Positions 1-8,845 of a stretch of 64,000 bases of DNA are shown here, piece by piece. The position numbers and the translations under genes are program-made. Where the stretch lies: NCBI GenBank assembly GCA_965216135.1, contig CBDCFL010000022.1:372001-436000 (forward strand), read 5' to 3'. Each line of letters opens with the position of its first letter. Position 1 is the first letter of the stretch. The notes beneath the pieces are model-generated. The model saw nothing but the letters and a program-made list of their open reading frames with translations. It was not told the DNA's origin and did no database searches. This stretch comes from CBDCFL01 sp965216135 (GTDB lineage: Bacteria > Pseudomonadota > Alphaproteobacteria > Rhodobacterales > Rhodobacteraceae).

Positions 1-885
1 CACGAAGGCGGAGCCTGTGTCCTCGGCCGGCCGGGCGAAGCGGGCATTGTGGGCCGGCAGGAAGTCCTCTTTCAGGAACCGGTTGGCGGCCGCCATATCG
101 GTGATGCCGGCGAGCTCGAGTTCCTGCGGCAGGCGTTTCTGCAGGGTGCCGAACATGCGCTCCGAGCGGCCCCGGGCCTCCGGCGAATAGGCCGGGATCA
201 GCTCAATACCGAGTTGCTGCAGGGCACGTCCGACCTGGGTTGGATTGTCCTTGTCGACCTTGCCGCCGGCCTCCGGCGTGTGCCAATAGTGCGAGGCCCG
301 GTCTGCATAAAGCGAGCAGAACAGCCCCATGGCCGACCCCACCTCCAGCAGCGCCACAAAGCTCGACATGGTGCCCTCCTCGGCGACGAAGAAGGCGGAA
401 TAGATCTCCGAAGTGGCATCGTCCATGGTCACGATCAGGTCCCAGTACTGACCCGGCACCCATTGGTGCGTGGAGCCGTCCTGGTGCAACATCATGCCGA
501 CCATCGGCCGGCGCGGCCGCTTGCGGCGGTGCACGCCGCGCCGCGGCGCCGGCGCGACCCGGCCGTGCGCCTGGAGCGTCAGCCGCACCCAGTTGTAACT
601 GCGCGTGACGTCGTGCTTTGCAACCAGCTTCTCCCAGAAGTGCCAGGCGGTGAAATGCCGGTACCTGGTATCGAACAGATCCAACAGTGCCACCACCTCG
701 TCGACCCCGGCGCGGCGCGCGGAAACCCGACCCAGGCGGCGGTCGTAAAGACCCTCCGCGCCCTCGGCCTCAAAGCGATCGCGCCAGCGTCGGAACGTGC
801 GCTCGGACATGCCCAGGATCTCGGCTGCCTCCAGCTGGCTCAACTCACCCCTGTAGGTGCGTCCGTAAACCTCATCGAACTTCAT
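1..885 (-). CDS. ISNCY-type transposase, 3' end beyond window edge
   Basis: The minus-strand frame opens with ATG at 885-883 and is open to base 1 (295 codons), so the C-terminus lies outside the window. Residues about 15-45 form a helix-turn-helix (AAEILGMSERTFRRWRDRF). The central part carries the DDE-type integrase core of ISNCY/IS481-like transposases: VTMDDATSEIYSAFF, then YADRASHYWHTPEAGG, then YSPEARGRSERMFGTLQ. The long plus-strand reading in the same place has no family resemblance and is its antisense. It is followed upstream (910-960) by an imperfect palindrome that may be the element end. Family assignment rests on remembered motifs; IS481 is the alternative. Confidence 0.85.
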   Translation of the reverse strand, partial: MKFDEVYGRTYRGELSQLEAAEILGMSERTFRRWRDRFEAEGAEGLYDRRLGRVSARRAGVDEVVALLDLFDTRYRHFTAWHFWEKLVAKHDVTRSYNWVRLTLQAHGRVAPAPRRGVHRRKRPRRPMVGMMLHQDGSTHQWVPGQYWDLIVTMDDATSEIYSAFFVAEEGTMSSFVALLEVGSAMGLFCSLYADRASHYWHTPEAGGKVDKDNPTQVGRALQQLGIELIPAYSPEARGRSERMFGTLQKRLPQELELAGITDMAAANRFLKEDFLPAHNARFARPAEDTGSAFV

Positions 886-909
886 CAATCTCAACCCCTG
901 TAACTGCTC

Positions 910-960
910 TGTCCGGCGCATCAGCTCCTCCACTTCCTGGAGGAGTTCTAATGCCGGACA
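910..960. repeat. Imperfect palindrome at the end of the ISNCY-type element
   Basis: TGTCCGGC at 910-917 pairs with GCCGGACA at 953-960, and CTCCTCCA pairs with TGGAGGAG around a short CTTCC loop; 17 of 23 arm positions match. It lies just upstream of the transposase start, so it is probably the IS end or its promoter region. The other end of the element is not in the window, so the terminal repeat cannot be confirmed. Confidence 0.5.
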
Positions 961-1165
961 GATCATTTGTTACATTGACCGGCCATATCACGTGTTATCG
1001 ACACGATGTGCGGGCGGGTTTGAAAAGCAAGAAAACAACAGGTAGCGATACGGCCCAAGAGTAGGGGAATATTCAGGTGGAACAGGGCGGCATTTATCAG
1101 CCTGGCAGGGCGGCGCTCTTCATGATCATCGGTATGGCCGTGATCGGGTCATCGACAATTTCATC

Positions 1166-1987
1166 GTGGTGATCGCCGACAGCATCAGCCTATGGCAGTT
1201 TCACGCGACAAGATCGGCCATTGATCTGACGATCCTGGGTGTTCTGGCATGGCGGGGATGGGCGGTGATCCGGCCCCAAAGGTGGCGCCCAGTTCTGGCC
1301 CGCTCGGCGCTCTTTTCGGGCTCGATGCTGATTTATTTCGGCTGTCTGGCGTTTTTACCTATCGCCGTCGTCGTTGCCGGGCTGTTTACCTCGCCAGTGC
1401 TGGTGATGATCATTTCGGCGTTGCTTCTTGGCAAGCGTGTGGGGGCCGTCCGGTGGGGATCGTGGGCGCTGGGCTTTACCGGAATATTGCTCGTCATCAA
1501 CCCCGTAGCCGACGACTTTGATCTGCTGTCCCTGCTGCCATTGGTGGCCGCCCTGCTCTATGCGACATCGGCCGTGGCGACACGCCAGTGGTGCGAAGGC
1601 GAAACAACCGCGACATTGCTGTTTTGGTTTTTTGTCATTATCGGCGGGGCCAGTTTGATTGTCCTGGGCGCGATGACCGTGTTGTCGCCCGATGCGCCGT
1701 CTGGCCCCACGGGTTTTATCGCGCGCGGGCTAGGATGGCCCAGCGCCGCGGCGTGGTTCTGGATCGGCGCGCAGGCGGTGGGTTCTGTGATCGCGGTCGG
1801 TTTGATCACCCGGGCCTATCAGATTGGCGAGGCAAGTTTCGTTGCGATATTTGAATATTCGCTGATGATATTTGCACCACTTTGGGCCTATTTCATATGG
1901 CGATCCGAGTTGTCCGTAACCATGGCGCTGGGCATCACGCTGATCGCGGCTTCGGGCGCGATTATTGCATGGCGTAGCCGGATTTAG
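1166..1987 (+). CDS. EamA/DMT-family transporter with shifted N-terminus
   Basis: The product is an inner-membrane drug/metabolite exporter-type protein; about nine hydrophobic helices are visible in the 273-residue open frame. The frame starting at GTG 1166 lacks the usual first helix. Upstream, a GTG at 1077 behind AGGGG encodes the expected family start (RAALFMIIGMAVIG), but in another frame. Adding one T near 1148 (GGGTC to GGGTTC) would join the two as IGFIDNFIVVIAD. So either the gene is 1077-1987 with a one-base deletion, or a shortened protein starts at 1166. Substrate unknown. The stop is TAG. Confidence 0.8.
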   Translation: MVIADSISLWQFHATRSAIDLTILGVLAWRGWAVIRPQRWRPVLARSALFSGSMLIYFGCLAFLPIAVVVAGLFTSPVLVMIISALLLGKRVGAVRWGSWALGFTGILLVINPVADDFDLLSLLPLVAALLYATSAVATRQWCEGETTATLLFWFFVIIGGASLIVLGAMTVLSPDAPSGPTGFIARGLGWPSAAAWFWIGAQAVGSVIAVGLITRAYQIGEASFVAIFEYSLMIFAPLWAYFIWRSELSVTMALGITLIAASGAIIAWRSRI

Positions 1988-2005
1988 CTGGGATATCATG
2001 ACGAT

Positions 2006-2653
2006 ATGATCATCTCGCGCGGGCGGCGTTATATATTTGTTCATATCCCAAAGACCGGCGGCATAGCCCTGTCGCTGGCGTTGGAGGGCCGCGCCATGGC
2101 CGACGACATTTTGATCGGCGATACGCCGAAAGCGCGTCGTCGCCGCGGGCGGGTTGAGAAATTACAGCCGACGGCAGCGGGGCGGTTGTGGAAACATTCG
2201 ACCCTGGCCGATATTGCCGGGCTTGCCGATCCGGATGAGTTTTTCGTGGTGACAATGGTGCGAAATCCCTGGGACCGGATGGTCAGCTATTACCACTGGC
2301 TGCGCGAACAAAGCTGGGATCATCCGGCCGTGAGTGCTGCTAAGTCGTTGCCGTTCGATGATTTTCTGTTTGACGAGGGCGTCGCAGCTGCCATCAGACA
2401 AGCCCCCTACGCAGCTTACGTGACGCACGCCAATGGCGCGGAACATTGTCAGTTATTTGCCCGCCTTGAGCATCTGGGCGAAGACCTGGTGCCGTTCGAG
2501 GCGCACCTAGGATTTGCCTTGACGCCCTTGGCACGCGTCAAAGTGTCGAGCCGGGATCGCGATTACCGGGTCTATTATGACGACGCTTTGGCCGAGCAGG
2601 TTGGCCATCTGGCGGCGGCGGATATCGGGCGGTTTGGGTATGAATTTGGGTGA
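2006..2653 (+). CDS. Sulfotransferase family protein
   Basis: A 215-residue protein of the sulfotransferase family 2 type. The 5'-phosphosulfate loop of PAPS binding is visible at residues 13-19 (HIPKTGG), and the 3'-phosphate binding segment near residue 87 (VRNPWDRMVSYYHW). Such enzymes transfer sulfate from PAPS to carbohydrates or small molecules; the acceptor cannot be deduced. It begins 19 bases after the transporter stop, so the two are probably co-transcribed. Full length appears present. Confidence 0.85.
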   Translation: MIISRGRRYIFVHIPKTGGIALSLALEGRAMADDILIGDTPKARRRRGRVEKLQPTAAGRLWKHSTLADIAGLADPDEFFVVTMVRNPWDRMVSYYHWLREQSWDHPAVSAAKSLPFDDFLFDEGVAAAIRQAPYAAYVTHANGAEHCQLFARLEHLGEDLVPFEAHLGFALTPLARVKVSSRDRDYRVYYDDALAEQVGHLAAADIGRFGYEFG

Positions 2654-2915
2654 AGATGCGTTTGATCCGCGAATCATTGGTTAACACCGAAAAAAACGCC
2701 CAATTTGGGTGTCGGCAATCCGTCGGCACCCTGTCGGCTATCGTCCGGCCGGATTCCCCAGAAAACCGGGGTTAACGCAGCGCGCGGAGGGGCGTGCGCG
2801 CGCAAGTTAACGAAGCGTGATTTTTGGGGGCAGGCGCGCACGTGGACGGCGCGGCGGAAAGACACAAAGGGCAGGTCCGGGCCCATCGCGCCATTGGGTC
2901 CGCCACAGCATCCGA

Positions 2916-3074
2916 GGGCAGTGCCCGACCGCGGGCGGGCGCCGCGACAGTTGAGGTCTGCGCTTTATGGTGCCGCCACATCCGACGTTGGTTCGGGAGT
3001 GTAACGTCACAACAGCGCCCGCCCTCCGGGGCGGTCGGGCGCTGCCCGGCGGCACTGCGTGCCTTGTTCCGGGC
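2916..3074. repeat. Dispersed palindromic repeat, copy A (MITE-like)
   Basis: About 159 bases that recur at 34347-34507. The left arm (GGGCAGTGCCCGACCGCGGG) is the near-complement of the right arm (GGGGCGGTCGGGCGCTGCCC). A conserved core reads GAGGTCTGCGCTTTATG and the right flank GTGCCTTGTTCCGGGC. No reading frame is conserved between the two copies, so it is non-coding. It sits just beyond the fadJ stop. The remaining bases 2654-2915 hold no recognisable gene. Confidence 0.7.
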
Positions 3075-5188
3075 AAGGAAGCGGTTTGACGTTTCAGGCG
3101 GCTTTGTGGGCGTCCCGCTCAAAGCGGGCGTAGAAGCTGTCACCGGCTTTGGCCAAATCACCCAGCAGTTCGGGTGGGGCGAAGCGGTTGCCGTGCTTGG
3201 CGGTAAGGGCATCGCACATTTCGATCGCTTTGGACGCACCGATCATGTCCAGCCAGCTAAACGGACCGCCGGACCATGGCGCAAAGCCCCAGCCAAGGAT
3301 CGCACCGACATCGCCTTCGCGGATGTCGGTCAGCACGCCGGCCTCAAGCGCGCGGACGGCTTCAAGCGCCTGGGCCATCAGCAGGCGGTGCTGAACGTCG
3401 GCGAGATCGGGTTGATCCGCGGAAACCGGAAACTGCGCCGCCAGACCATCCCAAAGGCCAGCGCGCTTGCCCTTGGCGTCGTATTGGTAAAACCCGGACG
3501 CCGATTTGCGGCCCAGCCGGCCCTGATCATGGAGCCAGAACAAAACCTCATCCACTGCATCGTCGGGATAGGCATCGCCCATGGCCTCTCTGGTCGCTTT
3601 GGCGATTTTGACACCGAGATCAAGCGATGTTTCATCAATCAATTGCAGCGGTCCCAGCGGCATCCCGACCAGTTTGGCAGCGTTTTCGATGAGCGCCGGG
3701 GTGACGCCCTCGCCGACCATGCGGATGCCTTCGTTGAGATAGGGGATAATGCACCGGTTGGCGTAGAAAAACCGCGCGTCGTTGACAACGATGGGGGTTT
3801 TGCGGATCTGGCGAATGTAATCGAGCGCCTTGGCCACGGCCCTCTCGCCGGTCTTGCGGCCCTTGATGATTTCCACCAGCAGCATCTTGTCGACGGGCGA
3901 GAAGAAATGGATTCCGGTGAACTGATCGGGCCGTTCGCTGGCCTTGGCCAGTTCGCTGATGGGCAGGGTCGAGGTGTTTGTGGCAAAGATGCAATCGGGG
4001 CCGACGACCGCCTCCACCCGTTTGGTGGCCTCGGCCTTGATGGCGGTGTCTTCAAATACCGCCTCGACGACAATGTCGCACCCTTTGAGCGCCGCATAAT
4101 CGTCGGTGGCAGTGATGCGCGCCAGCACCTGGTCCTTTTTGGCCGCGCTCACCTTGGCGCGCGCCACGCCCTTGTCGAGGATCGCCTCAGAATACGCCTT
4201 GCCCTTGTCGGCAGCGTCCTGCGTCTGGTCGATCAGCACGACATCCAAGCCGGCATTGGCGCTGACATAGGCGATGCCCGCGCCCATCATCCCGGCGCCG
4301 AGCACGCCAACCTTTGTGACCGTCTGATCCGGGGCAGCAGGGCGGTTCGCGCCCTTTTCCAGCGCCTGTTTGTTGATAAATAGCGAGCGGATCATGGCGC
4401 TGGAGCTTGGGTGCATGAGCACCGAGACGAACCAGCGCGCCTCGATCTTCAGCGCGGTATCGAACGGCACCTGCGCGCCTTCGTAGATGGCAGAGAGCAA
4501 CGCCTTGGCGGCGGGATAGACGCCCTGGGTTTGGTGGTGGACCATGGCGCTGGCGCCGACGAAGGTCATGAACCCTGCCGGGTGATAAGGCGCGCCGCCG
4601 GGCATTTTCCAGCCCTTTTGATCCCAAGGTTTGACGATATCGGCGTCGGTGGCACCAAGCACCCATTGGCGCGCGCGCGCCATAAGGTCACCGGCAGGGA
4701 CGATTTCGTCGACCAGACCGGCCGATATTGCACCTTTGACGTCGTACATCTTGCCTTCGAGCAGCGTTGGCGCCGCCGCCATCGCGCCCATCATGCGCGA
4801 AACGCGGGTCGCCCCGCCGCCGCCGGGGAATAGGCCAACCTTGATCTCGGGCAGGCCCATACGTGCGCGTGGATTGTCGGCGATGAAGCGGCGATGGGTG
4901 GCCAGCGCAATCTCGGTTCCGATCCCAGCGCAAGTTCCGGGGATCGCGCAGGCAATCGGCTTGCCGCCCTTGTTGGTCTTTGGGTCCATGCCGGCGCGTT
5001 CCATTTTGCGCAGCACCTGATGGCCGTTCATGGTGAAATCGAACAGCGCCTGAGCCGGGTTTTCGCCGGCATCCGCACGGATCGAGGCCAGCACGTTCAG
5101 GTCCATGCCCCCGGCGAAATCCTTTTTGCCCGAGGTGATGATGACGCCCTTGACGGCTTCATCATCGATGGCCTGTTCGATCAAGTCA

Positions 5189-6354
5189 GACCAACGGTCA
5201 TTGATCAGAACCCATGCGCCCATTTGCGCATGCCGAGGGACATGATCTTCCATGGTTGGTCGATGAGGTTGTTCCAGGCTTGGCAGCACAGCGCGACGAT
5301 GTCTTCGTAGGATTTGAAGATCCGGTTCGACAACCAGTTGTCGCGCATGAATTGCCAGACATTCTCCACCGGGTTCAACTCGGGCGATCGTGGCGGCAGC
5401 GCCAGGACGGTGATGTTGTCGGGGATCGCCAGCTTGGGCGTCAAGTGCCAACCGGCCTGATCGACGATCAGCACCGCATGGGCACCGGGATCGACGGCGG
5501 CACTGATCTCGATGAGGTGCGCCGCCATGGCGTCGGTGTCGCACCAGGGCATGACCAGCCCGGCGCCTTTCCCCTTCGCGGGACAGATCGCGCCGAAGAT
5601 ATAGGCCCATTCGGTGCGCTGGTCGCGGGGCGCCCGCGGGCGCGTGCCACGTCTGGCCCATCGGCGTGTGAGCTTATTCTTCTGGCCGATGCGGGCTTCA
5701 TCTTGCCACCACAGCTCTATCTCGACGCCTTTCGGGAGCCTCGCCCGGATCTTCGCCAGTTCGGCGGGGAAGTTTTTTTTTAAAAGCCTCGACGGCCAGC
5801 TCGTTTTGCGCGTAGTGGCGCGGCCGCGCCGAGATCTTGGCGAAGCCGAGCGCCTTCAACTCGCGCCCGACCGTGGTCTCGTCGAGCGAGATGGCGAACG
5901 TCTCCAAGAGCCACCGCGCCAGGTCCTTGCGCCGCCAGCGCACGACGCCGTCCACCGCCGGGACCGGGCCGGCCTCAACAACCTCCGCCAGTGCGCGGCG
6001 GTGATCGGCGTTGAGCTTCGAGGGTGCGCCCGGTGACTTCCCATCGACCAGCCCGTCCGGTCCGCGGGCGTTGAAGCGCAGCACCCAGTCGCGAATGATC
6101 TGCAGACCGACGCCGCCGATCCGCGACGCATCCGTCCTGCTGCCACCATCGTAGACCTCGGCCAACGCCAGCAGACGACGGCTCTGGGTCGCGTCCCTGG
6201 TCCTCTTCGCGAGGCGCCGCAGTGAGACGCTGTCAAAATCGTTCCGTAAGTCGATAGGCGCTGCCATGGCGAACCTCATTGGTTCACCACATTGAGTCAG
6301 AGATCGGACCGCTTGGGAATCCCCAACGTGAGTCAGGCATTCCGCTCGGTGGTA
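5189..6354 (-). mobile_element. IS630-like element, copy A1, inserted in fadJ
   Basis: About 1,166 bases, bounded on the left by GACCAACGG (other copies have TACCAACGG) and on the right by CGGTGGTA, with TCA on both sides (5186-5188 and 6355-6357). A near-identical copy (A2) lies at 58367-59530. The two copies share the same inner sequence and differ by two one-base indels plus scattered substitutions. Confidence 0.9.
5205..6267 (-). CDS. IS630-family transposase, frameshifted at a poly-A run
   Basis: The N-terminal part (ATG 6267) has two helix-turn-helix regions and ends ..VEAFKKK at a run of nine A (minus strand). The C-terminal DDE part continues in another frame: WWQDEARIGQKNKL, VLIVDQAGWH and PPRSPELNPVENVW carry the three acidic residues of the DDE_3 domain. 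With eight A, as in copy A2, the two parts would be in one frame. Either the copy is broken, or slippage at the A-run gives a little full-length enzyme. Confidence 0.88.
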
Positions 6355-6476
6355 TCAGACAATTGCTGATAGCCAGCGCGCGACAGCACATTCATGGACT
6401 TGCCCGGCACGTCCCAGGTGATGATGGCGACGCCGTCGGCGTCTGTTTTCATTGTAAAATCAGTCATTTGTTTACC

Positions 6477-7688
6477 TCAAACGCGCTCGATGATGGTGGC
6501 GGCACCCATGCCCGACCCGATGCAAAGTGTGGCCAATCCGGTTTCTTTGTCGGAGCGCTCCAATTCATCGATCAAGGTGCCGAGGATCATCGCGCCCGTT
6601 GCCCCCAGCGGGTGACCCATGGAAATGGAGCCACCGTTAACATTGACGCAACCGTGATCCACGCCAAAGGCCTGTTCAAAGCGCAAGACAACGGATGCGA
6701 AGGCTTCGTTGACCTCGAAGAGATCGAGGTCACCAATGTCCATGCCGGCCTCTGCCAGGATTTTCTGCGTTATCGGCACCGGGCCGGTCAGCATGATGGT
6801 GGGATCGGTGCCGATCTTGGCGGTAGCCTTGATACGGGCGCGCGGTTTCAGGCCCGTCGCCTCACCAAACTCGCGGGAACCGACGAGAACTGCCGCCGCA
6901 CCATCGACGATGCCCGATGAATTGCCAGCATGGTGGATATGGTTGATCCGCTCAAGATGCGGGTATTTCATGATCGCAACCTTGTCGAAACCGGGCATGA
7001 CCTCGCCCATTTGCTGGAACGACGGGTTCAGGGCACCCAGGCTCTGCATATCGGTGCCCGGGCGCATGTATTCGTCATGGGTGAGGATGGGCAGGCCATT
7101 GATGTCGCTGACCGGCACGATCGAGCGCGCAAAACGCTGGTCATCCCAGGCAGCCTTGGCGCGTTTCTGGCTTTCGACCGCCATCTCGTCGGCCTGATCC
7201 CGTGTGAACCCGTATTCGGTGGCGATGATGTCGGCGCTGATGCCCTGGGGCACGAAATAGCTGTCGATTGCGATCGAAGGATCGACGGCAATCGCGCCGC
7301 CGTCAGAGCCCATCGGCACACGGCTCATGCACTCGACACCGCCGGCGATATAGGCCTGACCGGCTTGCCCGCGCACCTGATTGGCCGCCAAATTCACCGC
7401 TTCAAGCCCCGAGGCGCAGAACCGGTTGATCGACAGGCCCGGAATGCTTTCGTCCAGATCGGACGCCAGAACCGCGGTGCGGGCTAGACAGGCGCCCTGT
7501 TCGCCTATCTGGGTGACATTGCCCCAGATCACGTCTTCAACCGCGTGGCCCTCAAGGTTGTTGCGTTCTTTCAACGCGTTCAGCGTCAGCGCCGACAGGC
7601 GCGCGGCGGTCACTTCATGCAACGAGCCGTCCTTGCGGCCTTTGCCGCGGGGGGTGCGGATGGCGTCGTAAATATAAGCGTCGGTCAT
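6477..7688 (-). CDS. fadA: Acetyl-CoA C-acyltransferase (3-ketoacyl-CoA thiolase)
   Basis: A 403-residue thiolase for the last step of beta-oxidation, cleaving 3-ketoacyl-CoA with CoA. The nucleophilic cysteine is in SINRFCASGLEAVN (about residue 90). The second active-site region is GGSISMGHPLGATGAMI, and the C-terminal catalytic cysteine is in LCIGSGMGAA. Length is normal for FadA/PhaA-type enzymes. Its ATG overlaps the GST stop by four bases, and fadJ follows after 10 bases, so GST-fadA-fadJ form one operon in which fadJ is now disrupted. Confidence 0.95.
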   Translation of the reverse strand: MTDAYIYDAIRTPRGKGRKDGSLHEVTAARLSALTLNALKERNNLEGHAVEDVIWGNVTQIGEQGACLARTAVLASDLDESIPGLSINRFCASGLEAVNLAANQVRGQAGQAYIAGGVECMSRVPMGSDGGAIAVDPSIAIDSYFVPQGISADIIATEYGFTRDQADEMAVESQKRAKAAWDDQRFARSIVPVSDINGLPILTHDEYMRPGTDMQSLGALNPSFQQMGEVMPGFDKVAIMKYPHLERINHIHHAGNSSGIVDGAAAVLVGSREFGEATGLKPRARIKATAKIGTDPTIMLTGPVPITQKILAEAGMDIGDLDLFEVNEAFASVVLRFEQAFGVDHGCVNVNGGSISMGHPLGATGAMILGTLIDELERSDKETGLATLCIGSGMGAATIIERV

Positions 7689-8341
7689 GGGGTACCTCCG
7701 GGTTCAAAGGCCGCGGTCAGAGGGTGACCGGGCATCAGATCATAAGGATGTTTCCAGCCAGGCGTGTCGGAAATCCGCGACAGCCAGGCGTCGATTTGGG
7801 GCCAGTCGGGGCGGGTGAAGCCGAACGGTTCGGGGTAATAGAGATACCCGCAACACGATAAATCCGCGCTTGTCAGCTTGCCGCCAACCAGATAATTGCC
7901 CGCCGCCAGTTCGGCCTCGAGCGTTTTCAGCGCACTTTGCACGCGCCCGGTCAGCCATTTGATCACTTCTGTCGGTCGTTTTTCTTGCGCCACGAAATTC
8001 ATCATAAACCGCAACACGCCGGCCTGAGACGACATCTTGTGGTTATCCCAGAACTGCCATCGCAGAATTTCGCGGCGTTCTGCAGCCGAGGCACCGCCCA
8101 GTTTGCCGGATTTTGAGCTGGCATAATCCTGGATGGTACCCGATTGCGTCAGCGTGAAGTCTCCATCGACCATCACCGGCACTTCGCCCATCGAGTTTAT
8201 CGCCCGAAACTCAGGCGTTCGGGTTTCGCCGTTGAAAAAGTCAACAAAAACCGGTTCCCATTCCAGCTCGGCAAGCTGCAGAGCGATTGCCGCTTTGTAG
8301 GAATTTCCGCTTTCCCCGAAACAGTAGAGTTTAATGGTCAT
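7685..8341 (-). CDS. Glutathione S-transferase family protein
   Basis: About 218 residues. The start chosen is ATG 8341 (MTIKLYCFGESGNSYKAA), which matches the usual GST N-terminal thioredoxin fold; the open frame extends further upstream through a GC-rich palindrome and is unlikely to be translated there. The N-domain includes MGEVPVMVDGDFTLTQSGTI, where the Q-S pair binds the gamma-glutamyl group. The C-domain has LTSADLSCCGYLYYPEPFG. It overlaps fadA by ATGA. The role in a fatty-acid operon is unknown; conjugation or disulfide exchange on CoA intermediates would be a guess. Confidence 0.85.
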   Translation of the reverse strand: MTIKLYCFGESGNSYKAAIALQLAELEWEPVFVDFFNGETRTPEFRAINSMGEVPVMVDGDFTLTQSGTIQDYASSKSGKLGGASAAERREILRWQFWDNHKMSSQAGVLRFMMNFVAQEKRPTEVIKWLTGRVQSALKTLEAELAAGNYLVGGKLTSADLSCCGYLYYPEPFGFTRPDWPQIDAWLSRISDTPGWKHPYDLMPGHPLTAAFEPGGTP

Positions 8342-8344
8342 ATG

Positions 8345-8393
8345 CCGCCTCTTTTCATTCGGCGGCCCGGGCGGGGGGCTTCGCGCCCCCCGC
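8345..8393. repeat. Adjacent GC-rich hairpins upstream of the GST gene
   Basis: GCGGGGGGCTTCGCGCCCCC around 8371-8393 folds on itself, and GCCGCC at 8345-8350 pairs with GGCGGC near 8361. On the minus strand they lie between the acyl-CoA dehydrogenase/small-protein genes and the GST leader, so they may end the upstream transcript; no T-tract follows. Confidence 0.4.
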
Positions 8394-8466
8394 ACCCCCC
8401 GCGAAGTATTTCAGCCAGGAAATTGAACGCTTTTTACCCAATATTAAGATTAACACGCGCTTAATT

Positions 8467-8499
8467 GCATCGCGGTACAGGCTGGAGAGCCGATGACCG
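8467..8499. repeat. Short dispersed motif, also at 31349-31381 inverted
   Basis: GCGGTACAGGCTGGAGAGCC and its flanks match the reverse complement of 31349-31381 at 28 of 33 positions. Both copies lie in intergenic DNA. The surrounding 8394-8630 holds no gene I can support. Confidence 0.5.
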
Positions 8500-8630
8500 C
8501 CCAAGGAAAAGCCGCTCCGGTTGAAACGCATCACGCCAGACAGCCGGGGCGCACTAAATGTCTTTTCCTGGTTCAAATACTCATTCTCCCGTCACGTTGA
8601 GCATCGCCGTCTGCGGATCAATATCGGCCC

Positions 8631-8843
8631 TCACGCTTTGCGTGAGTCAATCTCGGAATTGAACAGGCGCAGACGCACAGTCAGATTTTCCTCATTCATC
8701 ACGCTGTCGAAGTTTTCAAACAAGAACGACAGGGCTTCGCCTTCGTCAAGTCCGGCCTCGCGGGCAAAACGGCGCAGCCGTCGATAGCCGTCTTCGGTCA
8801 TTGCGCAGGGAAAACGCCGGGTCATTCTAAAACGTTTGGGCAT
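8631..8843 (-). CDS. Small conserved protein next to acyl-CoA dehydrogenase
   Basis: A 70-residue basic protein starting two bases after the acyl-CoA dehydrogenase stop, so probably translated from the same mRNA. It is rich in charged residues, with a core (MTEDGYRRLRRFAREAGLDE) that resembles short ribbon-helix-helix or related helical proteins. I recall similar small hypotheticals in Rhodobacteraceae. No enzymatic motif is visible; a role in DNA binding or complex assembly is only a possibility. Confidence 0.65.
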   Translation of the reverse strand: MPKRFRMTRRFPCAMTEDGYRRLRRFAREAGLDEGEALSFLFENFDSVMNEENLTVRLRLFNSEIDSRKA

Positions 8844-8845
8844 GT

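Larger units (their letters stand above)
3094..6467 (-). pseudogene. fadJ: fadJ: enoyl-CoA hydratase/3-hydroxyacyl-CoA dehydrogenase, split by IS630-like element
   Basis: Beta-oxidation multifunctional enzyme catalysing the hydration and NAD-dependent oxidation steps, paired with the thiolase upstream. The first 113 bases (ATG at 6467, 10 bases after the thiolase stop) and the remaining 2,092 bases (5185-3094) are separated by an insertion at 5189-6354. Joining them across the 3-bp TCA duplication gives exactly 735 codons in one frame, through ..QLSDLIEQA... The hydratase domain is N-terminal (GLPEIKVGLFPGGGGATR). The Rossmann motif is GVLGAGMMGAGIAY, and the dehydrogenase part has IHFFSPVDKM. 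A protein covering only the C-terminal part could be made from a start inside the IS, but the hydratase N-terminus is lost. Confidence 0.9.

Noticed and set aside
49..903. Long plus-strand open frame over the left edge
   Set aside because: It is antisense to the ISNCY-type transposase, whose minus-strand frame carries clear motifs.
3094..5661. 855-codon frame joining transposase sequence to FadJ
   Set aside because: The first ~150 codons are IS630 sequence in a non-native frame; the true fadJ start is at 6467.
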